Shown here: positions 27,378 through 33,985 of the stretch, piece after piece | Position numbering within the stretch: position 1 is the first letter of the stretch | How the letters are laid out: each line of letters starts with the position of its first letter | Source of the DNA: Oscillospiraceae bacterium | GTDB lineage: Bacteria > Bacillota > Clostridia > Oscillospirales > Oscillospiraceae | Length of the DNA stretch: 33,985 bases | Reading direction: 5' to 3' | Assembly: GCA_015067585.1 (NCBI GenBank) | Contig: SVMC01000019.1 | Location: 1 to 33,985 of the forward strand | The notes under the pieces: model-generated | The model's input: the letters and a program-made list of their open reading frames with translations, nothing else | What the model was told of the DNA's origin: nothing | The model's database searches: none | Position numbers and translations under genes: made by a program

Positions 27378-27764
27378 ATGAAGGAAACGAAAAGCGGCGG
27401 GAAGATGGCAAAGGGTATGCTCCTGGGTGCTGTGTTAGGCCTCGCTGTAATGCTGGTGCTGTGTCTGCTTGGAGGTGTGCTGCTGTCGAAGGAAGTTCTG
27501 CCGGAAAGTGCCATCGGTTATATGGGCTGGGTCATCTGCGCCATTGCCGCCTGGCTGGGCTGCGGGTTTGCCCGGAAAAAGGCGGTCGGCGGTCGGCTGC
27601 CGGTGAGCCTTGGCTGTGGAGGGATGATGCTGCTCGTCATGCTGATCATCGGCACCATGGGCGAGGAGGAACAGCAGCTTACCTGGTACAGCGCCGCCAT
27701 CGTGGCAGCCACTGCGATAGTATCTGCGCTGCTTGGCTCAGGAAAGAAGAAACGACGATTCTAA
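27378..27764 (+). CDS. TIGR04086-family membrane protein
   Basis: A 128-residue membrane protein with four hydrophobic segments (GMLLGAVLGLAVMLVLCLLGGVLL, GYMGWVICAIAAWLGCGF, LGCGGMMLLVMLIIGTM, WYSAAIVAATAIVSALLG) and a basic end, matching the TIGR04086 family of Clostridia. ATG 27378 with GAGAGG is preferred; an ATG 30 bases upstream, preceded by AAAGGA, is an alternative. In related genomes such genes lie near yajC, as here. Function unknown. Confidence 0.85.
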   Translation: MKETKSGGKMAKGMLLGAVLGLAVMLVLCLLGGVLLSKEVLPESAIGYMGWVICAIAAWLGCGFARKKAVGGRLPVSLGCGGMMLLVMLIIGTMGEEEQQLTWYSAAIVAATAIVSALLGSGKKKRRF

Positions 27765-27830
27765 AGCTTTGTGCAAGTTGCTGTTTTTGATAACGGCAGA
27801 AAAAAAGCGACCAAAATGAGTGTTGTTTTT

Positions 27831-27885
27831 AAATCGCAACATGTGGTCAGGCCTGTGGTGCGGGGCCTACCATATGTTGCGATTT
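27831..27885. repeat. Long hairpin of unknown role
   Basis: A 17-base arm (AAATCGCAACATGTGGT) matches its complement at 27869-27885 except for one G-T wobble; inside it AGGCC/GGCCT extends the stem after a single bulged C, closing on a 10-base loop. No T run follows on either side, so it is not an ordinary terminator. Confidence 0.85.
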
Positions 27886-27915
27886 GCATAGTCCTTGTGG
27901 CAGTTTTGTTCAGTG

Positions 27916-27956
27916 GTTTACATAACACAGTTTACATAATCTATGTACATAATTCA
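27916..27956. repeat. Direct repeats with an exact XerD-arm match (candidate dif-like site)
   Basis: GTTTACATAA occurs at 27916-27925 and 27930-27939, and GTACATAAT at 27945-27953, spaced 14 and 15 bases. AGTTTACATAA (27929-27939) reads TTATGTAAACT on the other strand, identical to the XerD arm of the Bacillus subtilis dif site as remembered. The opposite arm does not match well. Confidence 0.45.
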
Positions 27957-27985
27957 CAAAAAATTCGGCTGCAACTCAAAATCAC

Positions 27986-28016
27986 TTGAATTATCCCGCT
28001 TTTTGGGTTATATTAT
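27986..28016 (+). promoter_or_regulatory. Promoter of the XerD-like recombinase gene
   Basis: TTGAAT (27986-27991) and TATTAT (28011-28016) at 19 bases, or TTATAT at 16 bases. Confidence 0.45.
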
Positions 28017-28096
28017 CATAGCATCATTACTGGAATCCTTGCGCCCATTTTTTAGGGTCAGGATTCGTTTGTTCGTTATGAAGGATGGAATTTGGT

Positions 28097-28981
28097 ATGA
28101 CTGAGTTTGCGCAACAATTTCAGAATTATCTGATACATACCAAAAATGCCTCTGCAAACACAGTGGCATCATATATGCGCGACATTCGCCAGTTCATTGC
28201 TTATCTTGCGCAGGAGCAGCCTTTGACACTGCCGGAGATCCGTCGGGAGCATATCTGCGACTATGCAGCCTCCATGAAAATGGCTGGGAAATCTTCTGCA
28301 ACCATCTCCCGCAGTGTGGCTTCTTTGAAGAATTTCTTTGCTTTTGCCATGATGCGCGGTTACTGCGAGGAGAACCCCGTGCGGGAGATCCATGTGGAAA
28401 AGACGGAGCGCAAGCTGCCCCAGATCCTCACCGGCAAAGAGGTGGAGCTGCTTCTGAGCCAGCCCCAGCCCACGGATATGAAGGGTTACCGGGATAAGGC
28501 CATGCTGGAGCTTTTGTATGCCACCGGCATTCGCGTCAGTGAGCTGATCGGATTGGACATTGACAATGTCAACCTGAATGTGGGCTTCATCAACTGCACC
28601 AGCAAGGGCAAGAGCAGGATCATCCCGCTGTATCCCGCTGCGGTGAAAGCTTTACATAATTATATTGTCGATATCCGTCCCCAGATGATCGCCTCTCCGC
28701 TGGAGTCCAGCCTTTTTGTCAATGTCAATGGGGAACGGATGACCCGTCAGGGCTTCTGGAAGATCATCAAATTCTATCAGGAAAAGGCCCAGATCACCAA
28801 GGACATCACGCCCCACACCCTGCGCCACAGCTTTGCCGCTCATCTTTTGGAGAACGGCGCGGACCTTCGCAGCATTCAGGAAATGCTGGGCCACAGCGAT
28901 ATTTCTTCCACCCAGGTATATGCCCAGATCATCCAGCAAAATCTCAAGAGTGTGTACAATAAGTACCACCCCAGAGCATAA
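28097..28981 (+). CDS. xerD: Site-specific tyrosine recombinase XerD-like
   Basis: A 294-residue tyrosine recombinase. An N-terminal SAM-like core-binding domain (about 1-90, FAQQFQNYLIHTKNASANTVASYMRDIRQFIAYL) is followed by the catalytic domain with ATGIRVSEL (Arg), HTLRHSFAAHLLENGADLRSIQEMLGHSDISST (His, Arg, His) and QVYAQ (Tyr nucleophile). Length and motifs fit XerD, which resolves chromosome dimers at dif; closely related integrases are possible but no other mobile-element genes are nearby. ATG 28097 follows GAAGGATGG; a start 12 bases upstream is open too. Repeats resembling an Xer arm lie about 140 bases upstream. Confidence 0.92.
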   Translation: MTEFAQQFQNYLIHTKNASANTVASYMRDIRQFIAYLAQEQPLTLPEIRREHICDYAASMKMAGKSSATISRSVASLKNFFAFAMMRGYCEENPVREIHVEKTERKLPQILTGKEVELLLSQPQPTDMKGYRDKAMLELLYATGIRVSELIGLDIDNVNLNVGFINCTSKGKSRIIPLYPAAVKALHNYIVDIRPQMIASPLESSLFVNVNGERMTRQGFWKIIKFYQEKAQITKDITPHTLRHSFAAHLLENGADLRSIQEMLGHSDISSTQVYAQIIQQNLKSVYNKYHPRA

Positions 28982-28991
28982 CAAGAAGATC

Positions 28992-29032
28992 GCCCCGGTA
29001 AGCGCTGATTACAGCTGCATTACCGGGGTTTG
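28992..29032 (+). terminator. Terminator after xerD
   Basis: CCCCGGTAA pairs with TTACCGGGG across an 18-base region, followed by TTTGCTTGTTTT. Confidence 0.65.
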
Positions 29033-29122
29033 CTTGTTTTGGTTATTTGGGGCAGAAAAAGGTTAGAATCCACTAACTCTATGCGCAAAGTTTACAAAGA
29101 TCCGGTTTGATTAGAAAATTTG

Positions 29123-29151
29123 TTGACAAATGGATCCATATGGTGTATAAA
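29123..29151 (+). promoter_or_regulatory. Promoter of feoA
   Basis: TTGACA (29123-29128), 17 bases, TATAAA (29146-29151), immediately followed by an operator-like inverted repeat. Confidence 0.75.
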
Positions 29152-29157
29152 ATAGAT

Positions 29158-29175
29158 GGTTAGATAAGGCTAACC
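29158..29175. promoter_or_regulatory. Operator-like repeat 1 (feoA start site)
   Basis: GGTTAG and CTAACC flank six bases at the predicted transcription start. The pattern GTTAG-N6-CTAAC recurs before feoB and resembles sites of DtxR/IdeR-type metal-dependent repressors. Confidence 0.6.
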
Positions 29176-29191
29176 AATTTAATTTAACCTG

Positions 29192-29211
29192 CAGTTAAAT
29201 ATCTCTAACTG
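29192..29211. promoter_or_regulatory. Operator-like repeat 2 (feoA leader)
   Basis: CAGTTA and TAACTG form an inverted repeat with an 8-base centre; also a one-mismatch version of GTTAG-N6-CTAAC. Confidence 0.45.
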
Positions 29212-29266
29212 GAAGGTTCCGGCATATTGCCGGAACAAAACAGGGAATCTGCCGGGAGGTGCTTTT

Positions 29267-29479
29267 ATGAATTTAAGAAATGTTGAGGCTGGGAAAGAGT
29301 ATTTGATCCGCGCCATTCAGACGGATGATGATGAACTGAACGCCTTCCTGTTTTCCCTGGGCTGCTATAGCGGTGAGCCTATTACAGTGATTTCCCATCG
29401 GAAGAGCGGCTGCGTTGTCTCCATAAAGGATGGACGATATAACATTGACACACAGCTTGCGGAGGCAATACAAATTTAA
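29267..29479 (+). CDS. feoA: FeoA-domain ferrous iron transport protein
   Basis: A 70-residue SH3-like FeoA protein: MNLRNVEAGKEYLIRAIQTDDDELNAFLFSLGCYSGEPITVISHRKSGCVVSIKDGRYNIDTQLAEAIQI. It supports FeoB-mediated Fe(II) uptake at the inner face of the membrane. GGGAGGTG precedes ATG 29267. It has its own promoter, operator-like repeats and terminator, and feoB follows 90 bases later. Confidence 0.92.
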   Translation: MNLRNVEAGKEYLIRAIQTDDDELNAFLFSLGCYSGEPITVISHRKSGCVVSIKDGRYNIDTQLAEAIQI

Positions 29480-29503
29480 AAATAATCTTCGGATTATTTT
29501 TTT
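29478..29503 (+). terminator. Terminator between feoA and feoB
   Basis: AAATAATC and GATTATTT close a TTCG tetraloop and run into T; it begins inside the feoA stop codon. It probably attenuates read-through so that feoA is made in excess. Confidence 0.8.
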
Positions 29504-29508
29504 GATAA

Positions 29509-29530
29509 GCAGTTAGATATAACTAACTGC
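29509..29530. promoter_or_regulatory. Operator-like repeat 3 (ahead of feoB)
   Basis: GCAGTTAG and CTAACTGC are perfect 8-base arms around ATATAA. Best copy of the GTTAG-N6-CTAAC family, placed 40 bases before feoB. Confidence 0.65.
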
Positions 29531-29569
29531 AAGAATGATGATATCGACGATAGTATAGGAGGATTTGAA

Positions 29570-30580
29570 ATGAGAATTGCACTGACTGGCAATCCCAACA
29601 GCGGCAAGACCACGATGTATAACGCTCTGACCGGCCGGAATGAAAAGGTCGGCAACTGGGCCGGTGTTACCGTGGAAAGAAAGGAACATCCCATAAAAAA
29701 GAGCTTCTACAACGGGACGGAAGAAGTCATTGCGGTGGATCTGCCGGGTGCTTACTCCATGTCTCCCTTTACATCAGAGGAGAGTATTACCAGCTCCTAT
29801 GTGAAGCATGAGGCACCTGATGTCATTATCAATATTGTGGATGCATCTAACCTCAGCAGAAGTCTGTTCTTTACAACGCAGCTGCTTGAACTGGGCATCC
29901 CGGTCGTTGTGGCTCTGAACAAAGCTGATATCAACGAGAAGAAGGAGACAAAGATCGATGTTTCCCTGCTTTCCGAGAAGCTCGGCTGTCCTGTAGTGGA
30001 GACGGTTTCCACTTCGGCTAAGGGCCTTTCTGAAATTGTGCATACCGCCATTGGACAGATCGGGAAGGATCAGAAGGCCCCCTATGTGCAGGGCGATATC
30101 GACCTCACGGATAAAAAGATTGTGGAAGAGGCCGACAGAAAACGCTTTGCGTTTGTAAACAAGATTGTCGCTTCTGTGGAAAGCCGTAAAGTGCTGACAA
30201 AGAATACGAATTCACAGGATAAGATCGACGGAATCCTGACAAACAAATGGCTCGGCCTTCCGATTTTTGCCGTGATCATGTATTCTGTTTTCTGGATCTC
30301 TCAGGCAGGCCCCGGTGTCTGGATCGCGGACTATTTTGTCGCGTTGCTTGAGGCGGGCCAGGCTTGGGTAGGCGGCTTTTTTGAGAATGCCAACCCGCTG
30401 CTTTCCGCTCTTCTGGTTGACGGTGTGATCGGCGGCGTGATCGCTGTCATCGGCTTCCTGCCTCTGGTGATGGTGATGTACTTCCTGATCGCCCTGCTTG
30501 AAGATTGCGGCTATATGTCCCGTGCCGCAGTAGTTCTCGATCCGATCTTTAAGAAGGTCGGTCTTTCCGGTAATCCGTGA
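29570..30580 (+). CDS. feoB: Ferrous iron transporter FeoB, N-terminal part (frame broken at 3' end)
   Basis: 336 residues: the cytosolic G domain (GNPNSGKTT at 7-15, GVTVE for G2, DLPG at 57-60, NKAD at 117-120) followed by a linker and the first membrane segments (GLPIFAVIMYSVFWIS, LLVDGVIGGVIAVIGFLPLVMVMYFLIALLEDCGYMSRAAVVLD). It ends in VGLSGNP and TGA where intact FeoB continues GLSGKSxIP. One extra A in GGTAATCC would restore GGT AAA TCC GTG and fuse it with the next frame. AGGAGG precedes ATG 29570. Either a recent frameshift, an assembly error, or a split protein. Confidence 0.9.
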   Translation: MRIALTGNPNSGKTTMYNALTGRNEKVGNWAGVTVERKEHPIKKSFYNGTEEVIAVDLPGAYSMSPFTSEESITSSYVKHEAPDVIINIVDASNLSRSLFFTTQLLELGIPVVVALNKADINEKKETKIDVSLLSEKLGCPVVETVSTSAKGLSEIVHTAIGQIGKDQKAPYVQGDIDLTDKKIVEEADRKRFAFVNKIVASVESRKVLTKNTNSQDKIDGILTNKWLGLPIFAVIMYSVFWISQAGPGVWIADYFVALLEAGQAWVGGFFENANPLLSALLVDGVIGGVIAVIGFLPLVMVMYFLIALLEDCGYMSRAAVVLDPIFKKVGLSGNP

Positions 30581-31566
30581 TCCCCTTTGTGATTTCCACC
30601 GGCTGTGCCATTCCCGGCGTCATGGCCTGCCGCACCATCCGCAATGAGCGGGAGAGAAGAGCCACCGCTATGCTGGCACCCTTCATGCCCTGCGGCGCTA
30701 AGCTGCCTGTCATCGCGCTGTTTGCCGGTGCTTTCTTTGAGGATGCTCCCTGGATCAGTCCCCTGATGTATTTTGCGGGTATTCTGCTGATCTTCCTTGG
30801 TGCCCTGCTGGTGAACAAGGTCACGGGTTATAAGGTCAGAAAGTCCTTCTTCATCATTGAGCTTCCGGAGTATAAGGTTCCCAGCCTTTGGGCTGCGGTG
30901 AAGTCCATGTGTGCCCGTGGTTGGTCCTACATCGTAAAGGCTGCCACCATCATTCTCCTGTGCAACACCGCTGTACAGATCATGCAGACCTTTGATTGGA
31001 GCTTCAGGGTAGCTGAATCTGCCGATACCTCCATTCTTGCCTCCATTGCCGGTCCCTTTGCTTATCTGCTGGTTCCCATCATTGGTGTGCTGTCCTGGCA
31101 GATGGCGGCTGCGGCTGTGACCGGCTTTATTGCAAAGGAAAATGTGGTGGGTACCCTTGCGGTTTGCTTTGTTGGTCTGGAAAACCTGATTGATACGGAA
31201 GAACTTGCTATGATCGAAGGTGCCGGTGGAGAAATTGCCGGTATTATGGCGATTACAAAGGTCGCTGCCCTTGCATATCTGATGTTCAACCTTTACACGC
31301 CGCCCTGCTTTGCTGCTATCGGCGCAATGAACAGTGAAATGAAGAGTGCAAAATGGCTCTGGGGCGGTATTGCCCTGCAGCTTGGTGCAGGTTATACGGT
31401 GGGTTATCTGGTATATCAGGTTGGAACGCTCATCACCACGGGTGCTTTTGGAGCCGGTTTCCTTCCCGGTCTTGTGGCAGTTGCCGCCATGGCTGCGGTG
31501 GTTGTGGCACTTTGTGTCCGTTCTGACCGGAGGCTGAAGGCGGAATATGCTTTGAATAAATCATAA
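30577..31566 (+). CDS. feoB: Ferrous iron transporter FeoB, C-terminal membrane part (second half of the broken frame)
   Basis: 329 residues beginning with GTG 30577, which overlaps the TGA of the first half by GTGA, so re-initiation is possible. The sequence IPFVISTGCAIPGVMACRTIRNERERRATAMLAPFMPCGAKLPV is the conserved Gate-motif region of FeoB, followed by further membrane helices and TGFIAKENVVGTLAV. Joined to the first part it gives a normal-length FeoB of about 665 residues, so no coding material other than about one base is missing. Every membrane segment appears intact, hinting that the break is recent or not real. Confidence 0.88.
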   Translation: MIPFVISTGCAIPGVMACRTIRNERERRATAMLAPFMPCGAKLPVIALFAGAFFEDAPWISPLMYFAGILLIFLGALLVNKVTGYKVRKSFFIIELPEYKVPSLWAAVKSMCARGWSYIVKAATIILLCNTAVQIMQTFDWSFRVAESADTSILASIAGPFAYLLVPIIGVLSWQMAAAAVTGFIAKENVVGTLAVCFVGLENLIDTEELAMIEGAGGEIAGIMAITKVAALAYLMFNLYTPPCFAAIGAMNSEMKSAKWLWGGIALQLGAGYTVGYLVYQVGTLITTGAFGAGFLPGLVAVAAMAAVVVALCVRSDRRLKAEYALNKS

Positions 31567-31577
31567 GGAGTGATTTT

Positions 31578-31736
31578 ATGCCGCAAAATGTAATTCTGAT
31601 TGTTTTGCTGCTTTTGATCGTGGGCCTTTCTGGATTTTATATTTATAGATCTAAAAAGAGGGGCCAAAAGTGCATTGGCTGTCCCTATGCGAATTCCTGT
31701 GCCGGAGTCGGAAATTGTAACGGGAATTCTGAATAA
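31578..31736 (+). CDS. FeoB-associated Cys-rich small membrane protein
   Basis: A 52-residue protein starting at ATG 31578 behind AAGGAGTG, 11 bases after feoB. One N-terminal membrane segment (VILIVLLLLIVGLSGFYIY) is followed by a basic stretch and a Cys cluster, CIGCPYANSCAGVGNC, giving four cysteines. This is the typical short FeoB-associated Cys-rich protein of Clostridia that often ends feo operons, proposed to bind iron or an iron-sulfur centre. Confidence 0.9.
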   Translation: MPQNVILIVLLLLIVGLSGFYIYRSKKRGQKCIGCPYANSCAGVGNCNGNSE

Positions 31737-31749
31737 ACACATATAAATG

Positions 31750-31790
31750 ATGATCCGCCCGGATTTCCAGAAGAGAAACCCGGGCGGATA
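31750..31790. terminator. Hairpin between the convergent feo operon and clpC
   Basis: ATCCGCCCGG pairs with CCGGGCGGAT, with further TTTC/GAAA pairing inside. Long T runs are missing on both sides, so it is a probable weak bidirectional terminator. Confidence 0.55.
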
Positions 31791-31799
31791 TTGTTGCTG

Positions 31800-33985
31800 T
31801 TATAAGGTGTCAAGGATAATCTTTTCTTCTTCAACGCGGATCTGCATCTGCGTGATGGGAGCCTCGAAGCTGTCGATGATCTTCATGGCCATCAGGTCTT
31901 CGATATCCTTCTGGATGGTGCGGCGGAGATTTCTTGCGCCGTAGGTGACGGAATAGGACTTTTTCACAAGATAGTCCAGCACCTCGTCCTTCCAGATCAG
32001 GTTGATGTCCCGCTCAGACAGGGCGTCACGAAGCTCTTTCAGCATGATCTTTGCAATGTCCCGGAAGCTTTCTTCCGACAGGCGGTTGAAGCAAATGATC
32101 TCGTCCACACGGTTGATGAACTCAGGCCGCAGGAAATCGGACAGGGCCTTGATGGCCTTTTCTTTGGACTGCTCTGTCAGGCTGTGGTTAAAGCCCACAC
32201 TGCCGCCTCTGTGCTCCGAACCGGCGTTGGAGGTCATGACGATAATGGTGTTTTCAAAGCTGACTACGCGGCCCTGAGCGTCTGTGATGCGTCCATCATC
32301 CAGGATCTGCAGCAGCAGATTCAAAACATCGGGATGGGCCTTCTCCATTTCGTCAAAGAGGATCACGCAGTAGGGTCTGCGACGGACCTTTTCCGTCAAT
32401 TGTCCTGCCTCATCATAGCCAACATAGCCGGGAGGAGAGCCGATCAGCTTGGAAACGGAATGCTTTTCCATATATTCCGACATATCCAGACGGATCAGAG
32501 AATCTACACTGTCAAACAGATCTTCTGCCAGCCGCTTCACCAGCTCCGTTTTACCCACGCCGGTGGCGCCCACGAAGATGAAGGAAACCGGCCGCTTCTT
32601 GGGGGAAATACCCACACGGCTGCGGCGAATGGCGGAGCAGATGGAGGCAATGGCCTCATCCTGTCCCACAATGTGCTGCTTCAGCCGGTTGCCCAGTTCC
32701 TTGAGCTGGGTGTATTCCTGTGCCTGGATCTTGGCTGCGGGGATCTTTGTCCACAGTTCAATGATCCGGGCAAGGTTTTCCAGAGTCAGCATGGGAGGCG
32801 GAGTGGCTTCCAGCTTTTTGATCTCCTCATCCACGATGCAAAGCTTGCTTTTCAGGGTGGCGATGCGCTCAAAGTTGTCCTGACCCGCTTCTTCCGTAAG
32901 CATGGTAAGCTCAAGTTCAAGATCATCATGCTCCTTTTTGCATTCCGCCAGACGGGAGATATCTTTATTTCGCAGGTTCACATCGGAGCAGGCTTCGTCC
33001 AAAAGGTCGATGGCCTTGTCCGGCAGGAAGCGTTCGGTGATATAGCGCTCGGAAAGCAGCACGGTCTGCCGCGCGATCTCCGGGGGAATGCGAACGCCGT
33101 GGAACTGCTCATAGTAGTGGCTGATGCCTTTTATAATGGCAATGGCTTCCTCAATGGTTGGCTCAGTCACGGTGACGGGCTGGAAGCGGCGCTCCAGAGC
33201 GGCATCCTTCTCAATGTATTTGCGGTATTCGGTGAAGGTAGTGGCGCCGATGACCTGTACCTCACCTCTGGAAAGGGCGGGCTTCAGGATGTTGGCGGCA
33301 TTCATGGAGCCTTCCGCGTCACCTGCACCCACAAGATTGTGGACTTCGTCGATGACGAGGATGATATTGCCGAGGCTGGTGATCTCGCCGATCAGGCTCT
33401 TCATGCGGCTTTCAAACTGGCCGCGGAACTGGGTGCCCGCCACAAGGGCGGTCATATCTAAAAGATATACCTCCTTATCCCGCAGCTTGAACGGTACCTG
33501 TCCTGCCACGATGCGCTGGGCAAGACCCTCCGCAATGGCGGTCTTACCGACACCGGGTTCACCAATGAGGCAGGGATTGTTCTTCTGGCGGCGGTTCAGG
33601 ATCTGAATGACCCGCTCTGTCTCCACTTCACGGCCCACAATGCGGTCAAGGCCGCCGTTTCTTGCCTTATCCGTCAGGTTCAGGCAATAGGCGCTCAGGA
33701 ACTTCCGCTTCTTTTTATCCTGCTTGGCATCCTTGCCGGAGGATTTTTCCGACTCCCTGGGGGTGGAGGGCAGGGGAGCGGGAGGCGGGTTGTCGCTGCC
33801 GCCGAAGAGTTTATTCAAAAAGGGGAATGTGGCAGTCTGGCTGGACATATCATCGTCGTCCTCGTCCTCCTGCGTGATCCCCATCATTGAGGTCATTTCT
33901 GAGGTCATGTTTTCAAGGTCTTCATCGGAAATACCCATCTGCTTGACGATATCATCCACCTGCTTGATGCCCAGTTCCTTGGCGC
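31800..33985 (-). CDS. clpC: ClpC-type AAA+ unfoldase (N-terminus beyond the window)
   Basis: At least 728 residues; the frame stays open past the right edge, so the N-terminus is missing. A charged, Pro-rich linker (DEDDDD..., [30 protein letters not shown]) precedes the first AAA+ domain ([50 protein letters not shown]). A short coiled middle domain ([23 protein letters not shown]...LEATPPP) follows, then the second AAA+ ([47 protein letters not shown]). The middle domain is ClpC-length rather than the long ClpB type. SVGF before [16 protein letters not shown] is the likely ClpP-binding loop. The gene degrades misfolded or tagged proteins with ClpP. The GTG at 33959 is not taken as the start because coding continues upstream. 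Confidence 0.92.
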   Translation of the reverse strand, partial: AKELGIKQVDDIVKQMGISDEDLENMTSEMTSMMGITQEDEDDDDMSSQTATFPFLNKLFGGSDNPPPAPLPSTPRESEKSSGKDAKQDKKKRKFLSAYCLNLTDKARNGGLDRIVGREVETERVIQILNRRQKNNPCLIGEPGVGKTAIAEGLAQRIVAGQVPFKLRDKEVYLLDMTALVAGTQFRGQFESRMKSLIGEITSLGNIILVIDEVHNLVGAGDAEGSMNAANILKPALSRGEVQVIGATTFTEYRKYIEKDAALERRFQPVTVTEPTIEEAIAIIKGISHYYEQFHGVRIPPEIARQTVLLSERYITERFLPDKAIDLLDEACSDVNLRNKDISRLAECKKEHDDLELELTMLTEEAGQDNFERIATLKSKLCIVDEEIKKLEATPPPMLTLENLARIIELWTKIPAAKIQAQEYTQLKELGNRLKQHIVGQDEAIASICSAIRRSRVGISPKKRPVSFIFVGATGVGKTELVKRLAEDLFDSVDSLIRLDMSEYMEKHSVSKLIGSPPGYVGYDEAGQLTEKVRRRPYCVILFDEMEKAHPDVLNLLLQILDDGRITDAQGRVVSFENTIIVMTSNAGSEHRGGSVGFNHSLTEQSKEKAIKALSDFLRPEFINRVDEIICFNRLSEESFRDIAKIMLKELRDALSERDINLIWKDEVLDYLVKKSYSVTYGARNLRRTIQKDIEDLMAMKIIDSFEAPITQMQIRVEEEKIILDTL

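Larger units (their letters stand above)
27765..28096 (+). other. 332-base gap: long hairpin, TTTACATAA repeats, xerD leader
   Basis: No gene is supported; a 72-codon open frame lacks a ribosome site and runs through the hairpin. The stretch holds a 22-pair hairpin (27831-27885), three direct repeats around TTTACATAA (27916-27953), a xerD promoter (27986-28016) and a leader hairpin with GAATCCT (28033-28039) and AGGATTC (28060-28066). Confidence 0.7.

Noticed and set aside
27771-27989. A 72-codon open frame with a hydrophobic stretch
   Set aside because: No ribosome site, and it runs through the long hairpin and the XerD-arm repeats.

Overview
The window reads as chromosome of a low-to-mid GC Gram-positive anaerobe of class Clostridia, most likely a gut Oscillospiraceae/Ruminococcaceae-type commensal. 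The reasons are three T-box leaders, strong AGGAGG-type ribosome binding sites, TTGACA/TATAAT promoters, a ClpC-type ATPase, a FeoA/FeoB/small Cys-rich protein iron locus, a Gram-positive-length FtsY and a bile salt hydrolase. This placement is inferred from gene content only; no 16S, tRNA or rRNA gene is present.

Left part (1-7.6 kb, all minus strand). The first block is unusual. A 2-isopropylmalate-synthase-like protein that has lost its metal ligands is followed by a TIM-barrel/acyl-CoA-ligase fusion. A separate unit then encodes an HTH-cupin protein that runs into the start of a second AMP-forming ligase at the window edge. Each unit is preceded by its own promoter and T-box leader, so the block should respond to uncharged tRNA. 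Next comes a folate unit, folT-folC, under a tetrahydrofolate riboswitch: uptake of folate followed by polyglutamylation.

Middle part (7.7-18.1 kb, plus strand). This is a conserved housekeeping operon: smc, ftsY, rdgB, a YhbY-type RNA-binding protein, a nadD-yqeK fusion and rsfS. It is followed by leuS with a leucine T-box (CTC specifier) and by rpsU with a near-consensus promoter and an inverted repeat around its start site.

Right part (18.2-34 kb, mixed strands). It carries a bile salt hydrolase, a small hypothetical gene, ddl with a DUF1934 gene, a Crp/Fnr regulator, dapA, and queA-tgt-yajC with a toxin-antitoxin-like pair inserted between queA and tgt. Then come a hypothetical protein carrying a decarboxylase-beta-subunit motif, a TIGR04086 membrane protein, and a 330-base non-coding stretch with a long hairpin and XerD-arm-like repeats directly upstream of a XerD-type recombinase gene. 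An iron-uptake locus follows, with feoA, feoB split by an apparent one-base deletion, and a 52-residue Cys-rich membrane protein, all under a family of GTTAG-N6-CTAAC operators. A clpC gene enters from the right edge on the minus strand.

The most novel material is the T-box-controlled ligase/pseudo-LeuA block at 1-5.5 kb, the hairpin and repeats at 27.8-28.0 kb, and the feoB split.
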